A stretch of DNA of 64,000 nucleotides from Phytophthora colocasiae (taxonomy: Eukaryota; Oomycota; Peronosporomycetes; Peronosporales; Peronosporaceae). Position 1 is the stretch's first letter, and each line of letters starts with the position of its first letter. Made by a program: the position numbers and the translations under genes. The DNA is taken from positions 2,666,001 to 2,730,000 of the forward strand of contig JAGKQI010000098.1 of NCBI GenBank assembly GCA_018806915.1. Direction: 5' to 3'. Below, one piece after another: positions 9,392 to 20,929 of the stretch. The notes beneath the pieces were generated by a model that was not told the DNA's origin, ran no database searches, and was given only the letters and a program-made list of their open reading frames with translations.

Positions 9392-11094
9392 ATGCCGTCG
9401 CTTGTGTCGTCGCTGCTGCTGCTGGCGCTGGCGCTGCAGTGTGTGGCCGCCTCTATTTACCCAGTGGAGAGCAGCTACTGGGTGCCTCCTTTTCAGCGCG
9501 CGGAGAAGCTGTTCGCTACGGATCAGGGCCCGATCCTCGCACGTACAGGAAATTCGTCAGTCACTGTACGTGGATCAGTTCGATTTGATGCTCAATGGGA
9601 GGATTTCTAACTGTTGAAGGTGCTGTACAGATCGATATTAGTGGTGTGAATGTGACGCAGGACATGACTGGCTGGAGACTCGTGGTCTTCTTCTACCACG
9701 TGGACAGTTATGAGAACTTTGAGGCTGTGGCGGACAAAATTGAGCTATTGGCTTGCTCTGATGTGGAAGGAATGAAGTTTGATGGTATGTCGGACATCGA
9801 ACGCTTCGTGTTCCCTGTGACCAACGGTTCTACGCCAAGTGTGAGCGCCAATGTGTCACACTTCGTGAACTCTAGTGGATGGACAGACACGCAGGTTTTC
9901 GTCTGTGCGGAGGACGAGGGTGCTGCCACGGAGACGCTGACGTTTACGGGGTCTATGGAAGTGCGTAACCCTTACGGACTGCTGCCTGCAGTGCTCTATG
10001 GTATGCTACCATTCAGCGGCTTCTTGACAGTCGGATACTTGGTGCTGGACGTGTTCTTTGTATTCCTGTTGATCCGATACCGCCGACAACTTTTGTCGCT
10101 ACACTGGGGCATTTTGCTGATTTTGGTCATGGGAACGGCAGCATCAGCTGTTTGGTTCTACGCGTTCTACCGCATGAACAAGACAGGAGAACCCGTGTGC
10201 TGCCCCTATCCTACAACGTTCCTAATTGCCGTCATCCTGGATGTAAGTTCGAAGTTATGCATATACCTACGATGGGTAAAAATGACTAACAATCTTGGAT
10301 ACTTTTTATTTTGTCCTAACAGACGTTTGTGCGCACACTTGCCCGTATTATTCTGCTTATCGTGTGCCTTGGCTACGGTATCGTTAAAAGCCATCTCAGC
10401 CGCGTCGAAATTAGCGTGATTGCCTTCCTGTCGCTGGCTTATTTCGTCTCAGGCATCGCTGATGAGGTCACACGCGGAACCTCGAGTGGTGCAGAATTCC
10501 GCGAAAAACCGACGGCCTGGTCGTTTATCCAGTTACTGTGCAACCTCGCGTTCATCATGTGGATCCAGTATTCCATGGAGCGTATTCTTCGTGATCTCCG
10601 TGATCAGAAGCAGTTCGCCAAGCTGAGCATGTACCGCTGGCTGGCTTGGTCGCTCGTTGCATTTATCTTGTTTTTCACGGTTCTCACGATTGTGGCCGTC
10701 TGCAGTCGGCTTGGTGTGTTCGAGTGGGATGTTGAGTGGGAATGGATGCAGCTTGTGGCGTGGCCTGTGCTCAACTTTACAGTTTCGGCAGCTATGACTT
10801 TTATTTGGCGGCCGACGCAGAACAGCTCGCAGTTTGCGTACTCCATGCAGGTACGCTTCGAGTTTTGATGAAGTGGGGCTGTGCTATACACTAACAATTG
10901 CATATTATTATGCGATACAGTTGCCAATGACGGAAAGCCCTGGAATCGAGATGACCCGCAACACCCACGGATCGTCCGAGGACGAGGACGTTAATCCTGA
11001 AATTGAATCGGATTCAGACGAAGAGAATCCCCGTGCCCCCGAGAGGAAGCAGAAGAGCTACAGCAAGGACAGTGATGATATGGAAGGTGTTTAG
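9392..11094 (+). CDS. GOST/TMEM87-GPR107-type seven-TM protein, copy B, four exons
   Basis: Exons are 9392-9565, 9631-10242, 10323-10850 and 10921-11094, all joined in phase 0. The product is 495 residues. A cleavable signal peptide ends near VAASIYP. The luminal domain carries several NxS/T sites. The membrane part begins with RNPYGLLPAVLYGMLPFSG and contains EPVCCPYPTTF, which aligns with VPACCPYPDSV of copy A. The last helix ends FIWRPTQNSSQFAYSMQ. The cytosolic tail is acidic (SSEDEDVNPEIESDSDEE), unlike the tail of copy A. This suggests different sorting or partners. The role in the Golgi/endosomal pathway follows the family. Exon 2 has an alternative acceptor at 9619, rejected because it breaks the frame. 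Confidence 0.87.
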
Positions 11095-11280
11095 GTGACT
11101 GCACATAGTTTTGTGGGCTACTTTACTCGTTTTTGTATTGCGCAGTCTGCACTACCTAGGTAGTTCGATAAAAACACCGGACACTAACAAATTGAACGCA
11201 ACACTTTGTAGGAAAGCTGATAATACCCCGGAATATTTCGGGCACCTGAGTGCTTACATGTGCTTAGTTCCTCCTGTCTT

Positions 11281-13829
11281 TCACGCATCCTTTTTGTGAT
11301 CGCGCGTTAATCGCAGCGCAACGACAACGAGGCCCACAAAGCACACACCAGGCAAAACGACCGCGGTCATGGTAGCACTTGAAGTCTCTTCGTCATCAGC
11401 TTGCTTACCCCCAATGACCTTGGCTTCAAATTCCGTGATCGTTTTTGCCTCCGGTTCAACCGGCAGTGGCTTACCGATGCTCGGAGGGTCATCATATGCG
11501 TTGCCCGTGTTGCCGGTATCCTTCTTCTTAGGCGCGCACGGTTTGACCACGTCATCTTCGGCTGGGACTTTAGGTTCTGCTTCATCACGAAGGCGTTTGG
11601 GTTGACAGACTGCAGGCCACAGCTGAAGATAAAAAAACACTGTTAGTCTATCAAATAAATAGACATACAGAAACCACCACGTACATTCTTCGGTCCCGAG
11701 TAGGCCTTGCATACGGCATCCATAAGCTGCTTCAAACCAATACCATGGCTAGCGTCACCTAGAGGTGTACCATTGAGAATGACCTACACAGCATCAGACA
11801 CCAAACGTTAGTATTTAAAACTCGCAATAAGAGAGTGAATAAGCTTACATAGGGGACCCAAGGTACACGTAGAGACTGCCTCTTGGCTACATTCTGCATC
11901 AAGTTGCAGAAGTCGATGGCAAATGTAGCATTAGGCATCAAAGCAAACCGAATTAAGATTGCTCAGACAAACCTTTCGAAGAAGATCATCACTCTTTGTG
12001 TCGTAGCATGTTTTCATCTTCGTGTGCGCTTCCCCTTCAAAGCAGCGGTTGATGATAAAACTCCACGTCATACCCTTGTTATCCTTGCTTTCCATGCACT
12101 TGTCAATTCCAGCCAGGCACAAACAGTTAGCAAAAATAAGAGATATATGGCAGCACACATCATCAATAACTCACAGCAACATGTTCGACCAGCTCTCCGA
12201 TTTGGTGGAATTCTTCTACCGCGCAGCTTAGCCACTTGTGTCCCAGGCATTCCACCATACCAGCAGTGCATACAAAATTGCCCTTTGCGTCAAAAGACGT
12301 GCCAGCAGCGGGTACTGGGTGAAAGTCGATGATCTCCTGGAATCTATAACAGAGCACGAGTCCGTCAACATAATTTGAAAATTGCGCTACGTCTGCCTGT
12401 AGTCGTACTCTTTGTTTCGGATAAGCGAAAGCAGCGGCCGCGTGATGAACGACATGCAACCGGGGCTGGACACGAAACCATAAGTATGAGATAACAAATA
12501 TATATCGGCCTTTCCAGGAATTACGTACCAGAATGCTCGCCAGTACATTTCTAGATGTACCTTGCCTGTTACTGCAGCTGCGGTTGGCACGATAGCAGGC
12601 GCAGGAGTCGCCTCTTCCTTCATGTCCACTACAATATCGCCATCACCGCCTTCAACAGCATTTTCCCTAGCAGGGGCCTGAACTCCAGCGTTAACCGCTG
12701 CGTTGGAAGGAGCAGCTTGGGAAGTCTCTCCGGTGGCAACCAGAGGCTTGACAGCCACTTCCTCTTCAGGAGCAAACTCCTTCTGCTCACCGACAAGCTT
12801 TACACATTCAGCAGGATAGAAACTTTTGGGTCCTGTGTATGCTGAGCAAATGCTTGTCTTGAGCATATTGAGTGGAACACCTTCCGTTGCCGAACCGAGC
12901 ACTTTTTGGTTCACAATCGTCTGTACAAAACCAAATCGTAGCATGTCAGATAATCGTCTTCAAACACAATTAAAGCCAAAGCGTACGTATGGCATCCAGG
13001 GGACACTTCCTGATCGCTCGTCACGAATCATCTAACAGAGCAATTCAGAGCACAGTAAACGTAAGCATATCGTATCTTTCGCCAATAAAGAACGTATTCT
13101 CCAGTCACATACTTTAACCAGTAGGTCCTTGCTGCGGTTATCAAAACACTCCTTCACCACCACGCGCTCTTCATCGGTCAAGCAGTTCTTTATCTTGGTA
13201 TTCCAGTCACCCACTTGTCCAGACTCGTCTCCTTCAATACACTGTATCAACCAGCCACAGCAACATTAATTCCATCCTAATTCGGTCTAAGAAAATCTTC
13301 AGAAACGACAGCTACCCACCGCAATCGTGCCGAGATATTTAACCACATCTTCTCGATCCTTATCCAACACGCAGACCTGCCAGCGGTGTCCTGTGCACTC
13401 CAACGGACCTGCCTCACACGTGATCGTCCCATCTTGCTTTTTCTGCATTCCAGCGGCGGGGATAAGACTGAAACCAAGCCAGCAACATTAGTAACGAGGC
13501 CTTTAACAGCATGGAGGTGGTCTCGTACGTCACGTCGATGATGTTGCGGTATTCCTCGGTGCGCACGAGCTCCAGCAGCGGATCACCGACAAACCATTGA
13601 CAAGCTGGGCTTTATAATGCAATAGAAGAGTGATGGTTAGATGACCAACGCAACACAATGCACTGCATAAGCACTAGGACACGAACCAGAAAGCACGGAA
13701 AAAAACTCGCAAGTTGACGCGGTGCTGTTGGGCTACACCCGTCGATTCAGCAGCTGAAACTGCAGGGAGATCAAGTCCAAGCAGCAGAGCAGATGTAGCT
13801 GCAGTCACCAGGGAACGTAGAAGACCCAT
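11281..13829 (-). CDS. Double-domain GILT thiol reductase, membrane-anchored, 12 exons
   Basis: Exons in order are 13829-13687, 13609-13529, 13467-13320, 13241-13113, 13031-12987, 12920-12529, 12465-12391, 12343-12175, 12098-11973, 11893-11849, 11783-11685 and 11622-11281. The product is 597 residues: a signal peptide, GILT domain 1, an acidic Ala/Pro linker (about 220-300), GILT domain 2, then one transmembrane helix near the end. Domain 1 has CPAC and the second motif CEAGPLECTGHRWQVC. Domain 2 has CPGC and CTAGMVECLGHKWLSC. These keep the CxxC and CxxGxxEC spacing of gamma-interferon-inducible lysosomal thiol reductases, which reduce disulfides in the lumen. The tail ends HKKDA, so the last four residues fit the KKXX retrieval signal. 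The role is inferred as an ER/Golgi-cycling disulfide reductase. Confidence 0.85.
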
Positions 13830-13904
13830 AGCGGAGGGGAGAGGCGTACTGCGAACAGCTCCGATACCTACGCTATCGCTAATGTCGTGGTGTAACGTAC
13901 ACAA

Positions 13905-14019
13905 ATGCTCTAAAAACGTATAGGTACATCTACATTTGTAGAGCATAATAAACAAACGCCATTACGCCGCATACATGCTCTATAAACGTATAGGTACATT
14001 TGCTACATTTGAAGAGCAT
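13905..14019. repeat. Two copies of a hairpin-forming repeat upstream of the GILT gene
   Basis: Copy 1 (13905-13946) has arms ATGCTCTA/TAGAGCAT. Copy 2 (13975-14019) has arms ATGCTCT/AGAGCAT. Both share the interior AAACGTATAGGTACAT. They lie just upstream of the GILT gene start and could be promoter elements or a small mobile remnant. Confidence 0.7.
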
Positions 14020-14052
14020 TGAAAGTGATAAGCACAGGTTTGAGGGAGCTTG

Positions 14053-14999
14053 TCAGCTAAGTTTCAATTGGAAACAGCTCTTGTAGCTTGTCTCCGTATA
14101 CAGTGTCTGTTCGCCGATAGTGTCGAGTGGGGCAGACTTTCCGCCGTAGATCTCGGGGATGCCATCTCCCAGCTCGGTATGGAGTTCCTCGCCGTAGCTC
14201 AGCACCGTGAACTTACGGACAGTTTCGGCTGACAGGATGAGCTTGAAAGCCGCGAACATCCAGCCCATGACCACTGGTACATTGACGAAGAACTTGCGGC
14301 ACAACATCTCCGGGTACACCTTGGAGAAGACGTCGATGGTCTTTCGTGAGGCGACCTTGACGTCCGGATCCTGACGCAAGAACGAGATGTTGAGGTAGTC
14401 GTGGATCTGAATGCCCTGGTACGGGTCACGGCCCTTGCCGTAGTCGGGGATAGGCACAGTAGCTTCGTTCAGCTTAAGCTTCTGGATACCCTTCTCCATA
14501 AGCGCCACTCGCCAGCGTAGAAATCTGCCAGTTAGCAAAGTTAGCAAAAATACACTCACTACATATATAATAATACTTACTGATCAAGGTCGCCGAACGT
14601 CTTCTTGTTGTCCTTCACCGCTCCATAGATGTTGAACGTCACCACATCCTTCTTGTTCTCACTGTCAGGCACGCCCTCGATCTCGATGACGTATCCCAAG
14701 CCACCGAAGATCTCTTTGGAGAACTTCTCATTCAGCGTCTCCAGCGGTTTAAAACTGCTGCGCCACGTGAGCGTCTCGCCCAGCTGCGTCTTGGCCTTTT
14801 CCACGTCGTCAGCATTGGCACGAAGGAACTTCTGCAGGATCAACTTGGTGGTGAACGGGCCGCTCGGGTCCAGCGTCACGCCATACACTTCCTTGTAGCC
14901 GCCAGCGGCCTCGATGAGCGACGGCAGCGCCTTGAGCAGCTGATTGATAGGGTGGCCCTCAGCGATGGCGGGCCATTCGGGGGCAGCAGTAGTCGACAT
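14053..14999 (-). CDS. SFH5-like Sec14/CRAL-TRIO phosphatidylinositol transfer protein
   Basis: Two exons, 14999-14581 and 14524-14053, are joined across GTAAGT...GGCAG in phase 2 to give 296 residues. The N-terminal helical region contains LLKALPSLIEAAGGYKEVYG, typical of the SFH5 branch (substrate-gate region plus GYxELWG-like motif). The lipid-binding fold follows, including FFVNVPVVMGWMFAAFK and IPEIYGGK. Such proteins exchange phosphatidylinositol between membranes and stimulate phosphoinositide synthesis. The start MSTTAAP was chosen over upstream in-frame Met codons because the family begins close to it. It is divergent from the coiled-coil gene at 15298 with 298 bp between starts. Confidence 0.85.
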
Positions 15000-15297
15000 G
15001 GTGGTCAAGTCTTCAAGTGAAAGTGAACACGCTCTTGAAAACCATGTAACAGAGACAAGCATTGTATGACAGAAGAGAGGTTTACGTCGTGATTGGCTAA
15101 AGGCACCACTTCAACGTGACCTCGAATGATATCAGTGGCGGCCGGCAATGCAACCGGGAGTGAAGATATGGGTTTGTCATGAATAATTTAAACAAACAAT
15201 GCCTTTGACGTGCATCAAATATATTTGTATTTTTAGTATCGTCCTCGTGTTCTTGTAAAGTTTAGACTGCTCCTGTGGTGATCAGTTTGTAGTCGAC

Positions 15298-16236
15298 ATG
15301 GCTCGAGAGCAATACGACGATGGAGACTTTGATTCCGATGACTTTGACGCGGTGCCACCGATCGATGAGGACGAGCTGGATGCGCACCACCAAGTACTCG
15401 GGATGGCAACGGCTATTGAGCAGCTCACGCAAGACTTTGCTCGACAGCAAGACGAACTGGCATCGGCGTACAAGAGACTAGAACGATACGAGCTATTGGA
15501 GCAAACTGGTGAGCTTCCTACAAGGAAACAGAACGACCGAGGCGGCAGGAATGAGAGATCCAACTGTGGCTGTACTCATGCAGCCGAGTTGAATGAACTA
15601 AAGAAATTGTTGGAAGTGAAGGATATGGCGCTGGTTGAAGCGCTGCAGCAACGCAACCAGAACCGAGTGGAACTGGACAAAGCTGAGTCACTGATTGCCG
15701 AACTTCGGTCGCTCCACCTCGATACTACAGGCGGTCGAGTGCCCCAAGTAGCTTGGAAAGTGAATACTCCCCCTACGTCGGGTTCGACGAATACGATCAC
15801 GCGCAGTACTCGGAATGCTGCAACGGCAGTTCAATACTCCCAGACCAACGCAGGTATTCGTACGCCCATGACAGCATCAGCAACTGCAGCTTTACTTGGA
15901 TGTTCTGGTGTCATTGACGTCCCTCATGATGAGCGGTTCGACATCGAAAGCACGTACAAGCAACGCAAAGAAACCGGCGATGTGTTCTGGAGAAAGCAGT
16001 ACAAGGAAGCTGTGCGGATGCGAAAGTCGCCTTCGGTATCTTCAGGCCAGCCAAACACCGTCGCAGCTCAAAATCTCACCCAGCCGTCTCTGAAAATCTT
16101 CTCAAGTCCAGACAACCGCAAGAAGAAAACCGGCCAGCCTCGCGATGAGTCGATGCCGACTACACGCTACATCGGCATCAGCTCCAAGCAGAACAACATG
16201 ATCAAAGAGCAGCACCGCTTGCTCGCTAAAGAATGA
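15298..16236 (+). CDS. Coiled-coil protein, unknown function
   Basis: This is a 312-residue single-exon frame. It has an acidic N-terminus (EQYDDGDFDSDDFD), then a predicted coiled coil (about 35-65 and 95-140, rich in L, E, Q and K with heptad spacing). A Ser/Thr-rich linker and a basic C-terminal third follow, with DVFWRKQYKEAVRMRKSPS and TRYIGISSKQNNMIKEQHR. No membrane segment or enzyme motif is visible. I do not recognise the family. The C-terminal basic motif could mark a conserved cytoskeletal protein, but that is a guess. Codon use and the open frame support a real gene. Confidence 0.7.
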   Translation: MAREQYDDGDFDSDDFDAVPPIDEDELDAHHQVLGMATAIEQLTQDFARQQDELASAYKRLERYELLEQTGELPTRKQNDRGGRNERSNCGCTHAAELNELKKLLEVKDMALVEALQQRNQNRVELDKAESLIAELRSLHLDTTGGRVPQVAWKVNTPPTSGSTNTITRSTRNAATAVQYSQTNAGIRTPMTASATAALLGCSGVIDVPHDERFDIESTYKQRKETGDVFWRKQYKEAVRMRKSPSVSSGQPNTVAAQNLTQPSLKIFSSPDNRKKKTGQPRDESMPTTRYIGISSKQNNMIKEQHRLLAKE

Positions 16237-16442
16237 AAACAGTGGCCTGAAAGTCTGTAGTAGTGAAGAACGTAATTTACATGATGCAAAAAGACTGAAA
16301 ACTGAACGCGGCTCCATTATACAAACTCGATGGTGAACTGAAGCTACTGCTATGAATGCCCGCAGTGGCGGACGGAGCCACTCCACGTTGCTTGGGCTGA
16401 TTACTTTTTTGTATTTTGCTTCGCTCTTGGAGACTTGACGCA

Positions 16443-18400
16443 TTACTCCGCGACCGGCACCAGCGCTGGAACAGGTGCAGCAGTGGCAGTAGCGGCAGCG
16501 GCAGCAGTGTCCACAGCGACAGCGGCTTCCACCGCGGCCATAGCATCAATAGTTGGCTCGGGTTTCTCCTCCTTGGGCTGCTCGGGCACAGCAGGCACCG
16601 TCGGGTCAAGGTACGTGCCTGCACGAGCCGACTTAATCGCCGCGGTGATTACAGCACGGCGCTTGTACTCACTCGCATTCTTAGGAATAGGCGGCGCTGG
16701 AACCGTGCGGCCATCCACCACAAAGTGCGTGACGCGATCGTACGGGAACGGAGCAAGACTTGCCTCGTGGAAGTAACCCGAGATTTTGAGTCGACGCAGG
16801 TACACGTGGTAAATCTTGTCCTGCGGACGGGCCTCCACAACGAAACCAGATCCGAACGTGGTCAGCACCCGCTCCTCCTTGTGGAACTTTGCCCTTGGCG
16901 TCATCTTAATGGTAGCCATAGTGGAAACCCTGGCCTTCACACTGGAAAGCGTAGGTAGACCACCTGGAAGCGCAGGTAGGTTGGCTGGAAGCGTAGGGAG
17001 GCCTCCAGCAGCAACCGAGGCGCTACGCATCCTCTCCCCGGCGTTCATCATCGACGTGCGCGTGATGTTCAGAATCGAGGACAGGCGCATGTTGACAGTC
17101 GCTGGCGCGTGCGTCAAGAGTGTTTCGGCCTGCACGTCGTTAATAAACAGCAACGGCATCTGGCCTGCAAGCGACGACGCCTCCAGCTCCACCGCGTACG
17201 TCTCGTCCTCTTCACGGAAGTGCACGATATGGCCCGGGCCGTAGGGCGTATCCACACGATCTCCGTTCTCAAAGTGCGTCCGACGGCCCAACATACGCAC
17301 CGAGTCAGCATTCAGGTAAGCCATGGCACCACATGAAGTCTTGACCACGAAGGACTTGTCCGCGCGCACCTCCAGCACCGTACAAACACCGAAAGGCGTC
17401 TGTGCCTTGCCCAGATGTGGTAGCTCCACCGCATCATGCTTGGTATTGACCGCAACACTAACAAATCAGGCGAACAGACACACACAGCAAACGAAACACC
17501 ATGAGAAACTCATCCAGAAACGGTCTCTAGCAATATATAAATCCCAATAGGCAGCAGCACAGCAATGGACATCTACCTCTTGGTGTTGAGCTTGTACCCG
17601 ACGCTTTCCCGCAGTGAGCTGTAGCCCTCGAACAAGCGGTTCTTCGTGTTCTGAATGAGTGTCCCCCGCGGGTGAATCTTCTCGAACTTCTTCGTAGTAG
17701 CCTTCATACGCCAAACATGTTCATCATCCCAACGCCAGTCCAAGGCGATGCTGTACATGTCCTCTTCGACGTAGTACTGCTCCACAGTAGCCATCCCCCA
17801 ACGAGTCTTCACCCGTTCACCCACCACACTCTTAATCTCCCTGATAATAGTGTCCTCACGCAGGTACGCAATGCCTTTCGGTGCAAGTTGCACCACAACG
17901 AAGCCGTCTTCATTCCGCACATCCAGCACGTTCCCCGTGCCAAACGTCGTAGCCACACACATGCCACGTTTCACAGTGAAAACTGCATCTGTCTGCGGCG
18001 ATGGGGAACTTTCCGTGCTGCCTGTAAGCGACGTCTTCGTTGTGTCCACAGGTTCAGGAGCTGAGTTCTGACGCACACTCATACGTCGGTAAAGCGATGT
18101 CGCAGTCTGCTCAATGGACATTCCGCGACGACGAATAGCAGCAGCAGCCACTGACGCAGCAGAAGGAGCCGGCACTACACCGTCATGAGAACGACGCTCA
18201 CCCGGTAGGTTTCCAGGCTGGTCATCGTCCTGATTCTCCTGTACAGGTTCCTCCTCGGCCTCGTTCTCAGTAATGGGCTGCTCTTTCGCACTCTTCTCCT
18301 TACGGTAAGTGGGCACTTTGGGAAGGAAACCGCCTAGAGAGACGAAAGCTGCACGTTTGGGCTTGACTGCTGCACTGTCTTCCTTTGTGGTGGCGACCAT
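16443..18400 (-). CDS. Protein with about five SH3/Tudor-like FGxGxV repeats, two exons
   Basis: Exons are 18400-17577 and 17457-16443, joined in phase 2 across a GTAGAT...TTGTTAG intron. The product is 612 residues. About five copies of a roughly 45-residue beta-rich unit occur, with a core like V.T.FG.G.V...R.ED....V.L....AYL. Clear copies include ATTFGTGNVLDVRNEDGFVV, QTPFGVCTVLEVRADKSFVV, DTPYGPGHIVHFREEDETYA and LTTFGSGFVVEARPQDKIYH. The fold is probably a small SH3/Tudor-like barrel. The rest is low complexity: an acidic N-terminus and an Ala/Pro C-terminus. No enzyme motif is seen. The same unit occurs once in the SIN3 protein at 37.8 kb. The function is unknown; a binding scaffold is the likeliest guess. 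Confidence 0.75.
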
Positions 18401-18974
18401 CTCTTAAGCTCAGTAGTTGGGGTAGCTCTTTGCCTTCGACTGGACTTTTGGGTTATGCGTGGCACTACCGGTAGCCAGAAGCAGAAAATGGGTCAATGGG
18501 TGCAGCCGTTCTGGTGAGTAACGGGTCGAAATGGGACCTGTCGAAAAAATGGGAGCTGAACGTAAAGGAAAGCGAAGCCACAGCTGGTCACGTTGCTCTT
18601 CCCAAGATGCAGCGGCAACTTTCAGCGTCGTGAGTTCGCCAAGTGATATCGGAACTCGGTTTTCTTCATGAACAAGTGCAGTTTGTCCATTATAAATCAG
18701 AGATCAATACCAAAAGCTGCTGCCCATTTTGCTTGATCAAATCCTTCGCAGCCATGGCAAATCGCTCAGTCTCATTCCAGTGCCCAAATTTTACGCCTGA
18801 AGCCATTCTGATCTGAGCGTTGGCATTGTTGAAATGCAGCCACTTTCGTTTGAACTCTTCCGGTTCTCTACATGTTGCTGTTTAGTGCTAGCAGTGCTTA
18901 TCAAATTCGTTGTTTTTCATTACAAAACTTGGGTCTGTCGTGCATTTCGGAGTCGTTTGCTTGTAGGATTTTCG
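18401..18974. other. Intergenic with a short coding-like fragment on the minus strand
   Basis: The minus strand is open from about 18881 to 18690. It reads as a plausible peptide with FKRKWLHFNNANAQIRMASG and HWNETERFAMAAKDLIKQNG, then stops. It may be a leftover of a transposon or of a duplicated gene. The remainder shows imperfect ATGGG-containing repeats (18490-18560) and no gene. Confidence 0.35.
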
Positions 18975-20823
18975 TCAGCGAATGATCTTCTGCCACTCGT
19001 TCAGTGTGAGCATGTGCAGTGAGTCACTTCGCAGTTTGTCATAGTGCAGTCGCTTGGACACTACACCGAGTTGCACGGGAGTACGCATGGTCTGCCGTCG
19101 TCGCCGTCGAATCACTTCCGGTCTGCCGTCCGTCTTCACTTCCACGACTTCCTCGACGTCACTGTCGTCATCACTGTTTAGCTCGTAGCTGTTGTAATTC
19201 AGCGGGTCGCACTTTTCGAGATCATGACGTTCCTTTGCCTCGAGGTCTTTTAAGTTCTTCAGAGCCTCGCGTCGGTCCTTCGCTTGCTTTTCTCGACGCT
19301 CCGCTGATGAAGGCTAAGAACAAAAAAAACTGTTAGATCGAGAGATAAAGCGCAAGTGAGTGTGATAAACGTACCCGGTAGGAAGGAAAATTGAGCAAAA
19401 GCTGTGAACAAAAGGCGCAGACTGAGGCCTCATCATACAAATGAGTCATCCTTGCGTGGGTCATCGCCTCTGCACTTTGTTGACCTGCTTCATCGATGGT
19501 AGAGCCTGCACCTGTTGCTGATCCATTAGCCATTGCCCAGGTCGCCCGCAGGTCCATGATGCTTTTGTAGGATACTTTTGTCGTCAGGTTCATCTTCGGA
19601 AACACGTACAGGCAAAGGGAGCACGGTTCGCTCGTGAGCGACGTCATGGTACTGGTTAACAATGGTGTTTGCTCTTCTGCCAGTACACGCCGCAATTGAC
19701 GAAGCTTAGCTCTAGCCTTGATCTTGTCCACCGTACGCTGTGACTTCTCGAATTCCTGTGTACACGCATGCGACTTTGCCAACACGCGGCGAAGTTTCTT
19801 GATTGCACAACGCGAGATCGATCCAAACTGTTCCATTAGCCGTTCTTCACTCATTTCCTCAAGTGACAGCTTGGGTGCTGGCTGAGAAGGTTCAGCCGAT
19901 TCATCTTCTCCCTCCATTGAGCCACTTTCGGGTCCCGTTGTGGTTATAGGCCCAGTAACTCCCGTAATGTGCGGCAAACTTGCACGTAACCCCACCATTG
20001 AGCTGTCATGACGGGAACCTGACTTCACGGCTGCTCCATCTAGCACTGGCACGGATGCTACTTCTTCCGTCACACCGTAAAGTGCACGACTGGATGTTTG
20101 CGAACGCGATGGCATGTTTTCGAAAGCTATTGATTTGTTCCGTACCGTCGAGCCTCTGTGTGCGGTGAAGACACTAGCAGCGCTAACAGGCCGTTGGCTC
20201 GCCATGAGGTCTCTGTGCACAACGGAGCCAGCACCAGATGATCTCGCACCGCTATGTTGGTTACTCGAAGCCTTCGACATAGTACCAGATGCACTTTTGC
20301 ACACCGCAGCAGACTTTGGGCGGAATCCCAGTGCTGGTGAAGATCGAGAGTTTGGTAGCTCGGGTGATCGGTCAGGTGCATTATTACCGGGTGTCGCTGA
20401 CTGCGACCTCGGTAAGGACTTCTTGCTGACAAACCTTAACTCCCTCTTCTTGCTCATGACCACAACTTGCTGATGCGGGACACTTGCCTGGTTTCGAAGC
20501 GTCTGTGCTACATCTTTCTGGTGCTGCTCAACCACTCTCCTGACCAACGCTTCAAGCACAGTAGTGTCACCCCCGCTATGCCTTGCTCCAGTCGCTGGAC
20601 TTCGAGGTCCAAAGCCTAAACTATCCACCATTCGATTCCATCCCATTCTCGCTGGAATATTCCTTTCGGATCGCTCACATTCGTCCACGAGACATCGCGC
20701 CGTGGACTCAAGCTTACAAGCCACCAGCCATTCTTGCACCAGTAGCAGTGCAAAATCACTTGTATTGTTATCACCTACCGCATCCTTACGACACTCCAGC
20801 GCAGACAACACTGTCACCGCCAT
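18975..20823 (-). CDS. LisH-like, paired-CxxC protein, unknown function, two exons
   Basis: Exons are 20823-19375 and 19313-18975, joined in phase 0 across GTACGT...TTCTTAG. The product is 595 residues. Residues 25-50 (LLLVQEWLVACKLESTARCL) resemble a LisH dimerisation helix pair. A long Ser-rich disordered stretch follows. Then come a helical segment near 330-385 and two CxxC pairs about 60 residues apart (CSLC and CAFC) that could bind zinc. The second exon is charged (KDRREALKNLKDLEAKERHD), then has RRRRRQTMRTPVQLG and ends NEWQKIIR. I do not recognise the family. The layout suggests a centrosome, cilium or E3-type scaffold, which is inference only. Its start lies 106 bp from the divergent COMMD4 gene. 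Confidence 0.7.
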
Positions 20824-20929
20824 CTCCCATTAGACTGTCCCAATGAGACTGTCACCTTTGTTGGTTTCAATTGGCTTTATACGGCTTTTAGAGATCCACC
20901 AATCAAAATCGATTTTTAGTTTAGAGAAA

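Noticed and set aside
11281..13829. Two separate adjacent GILT genes
   Set aside because: The exon 12920-12529 is one open frame that joins the end of domain 1 to the start of domain 2, and only the first half has a signal peptide.
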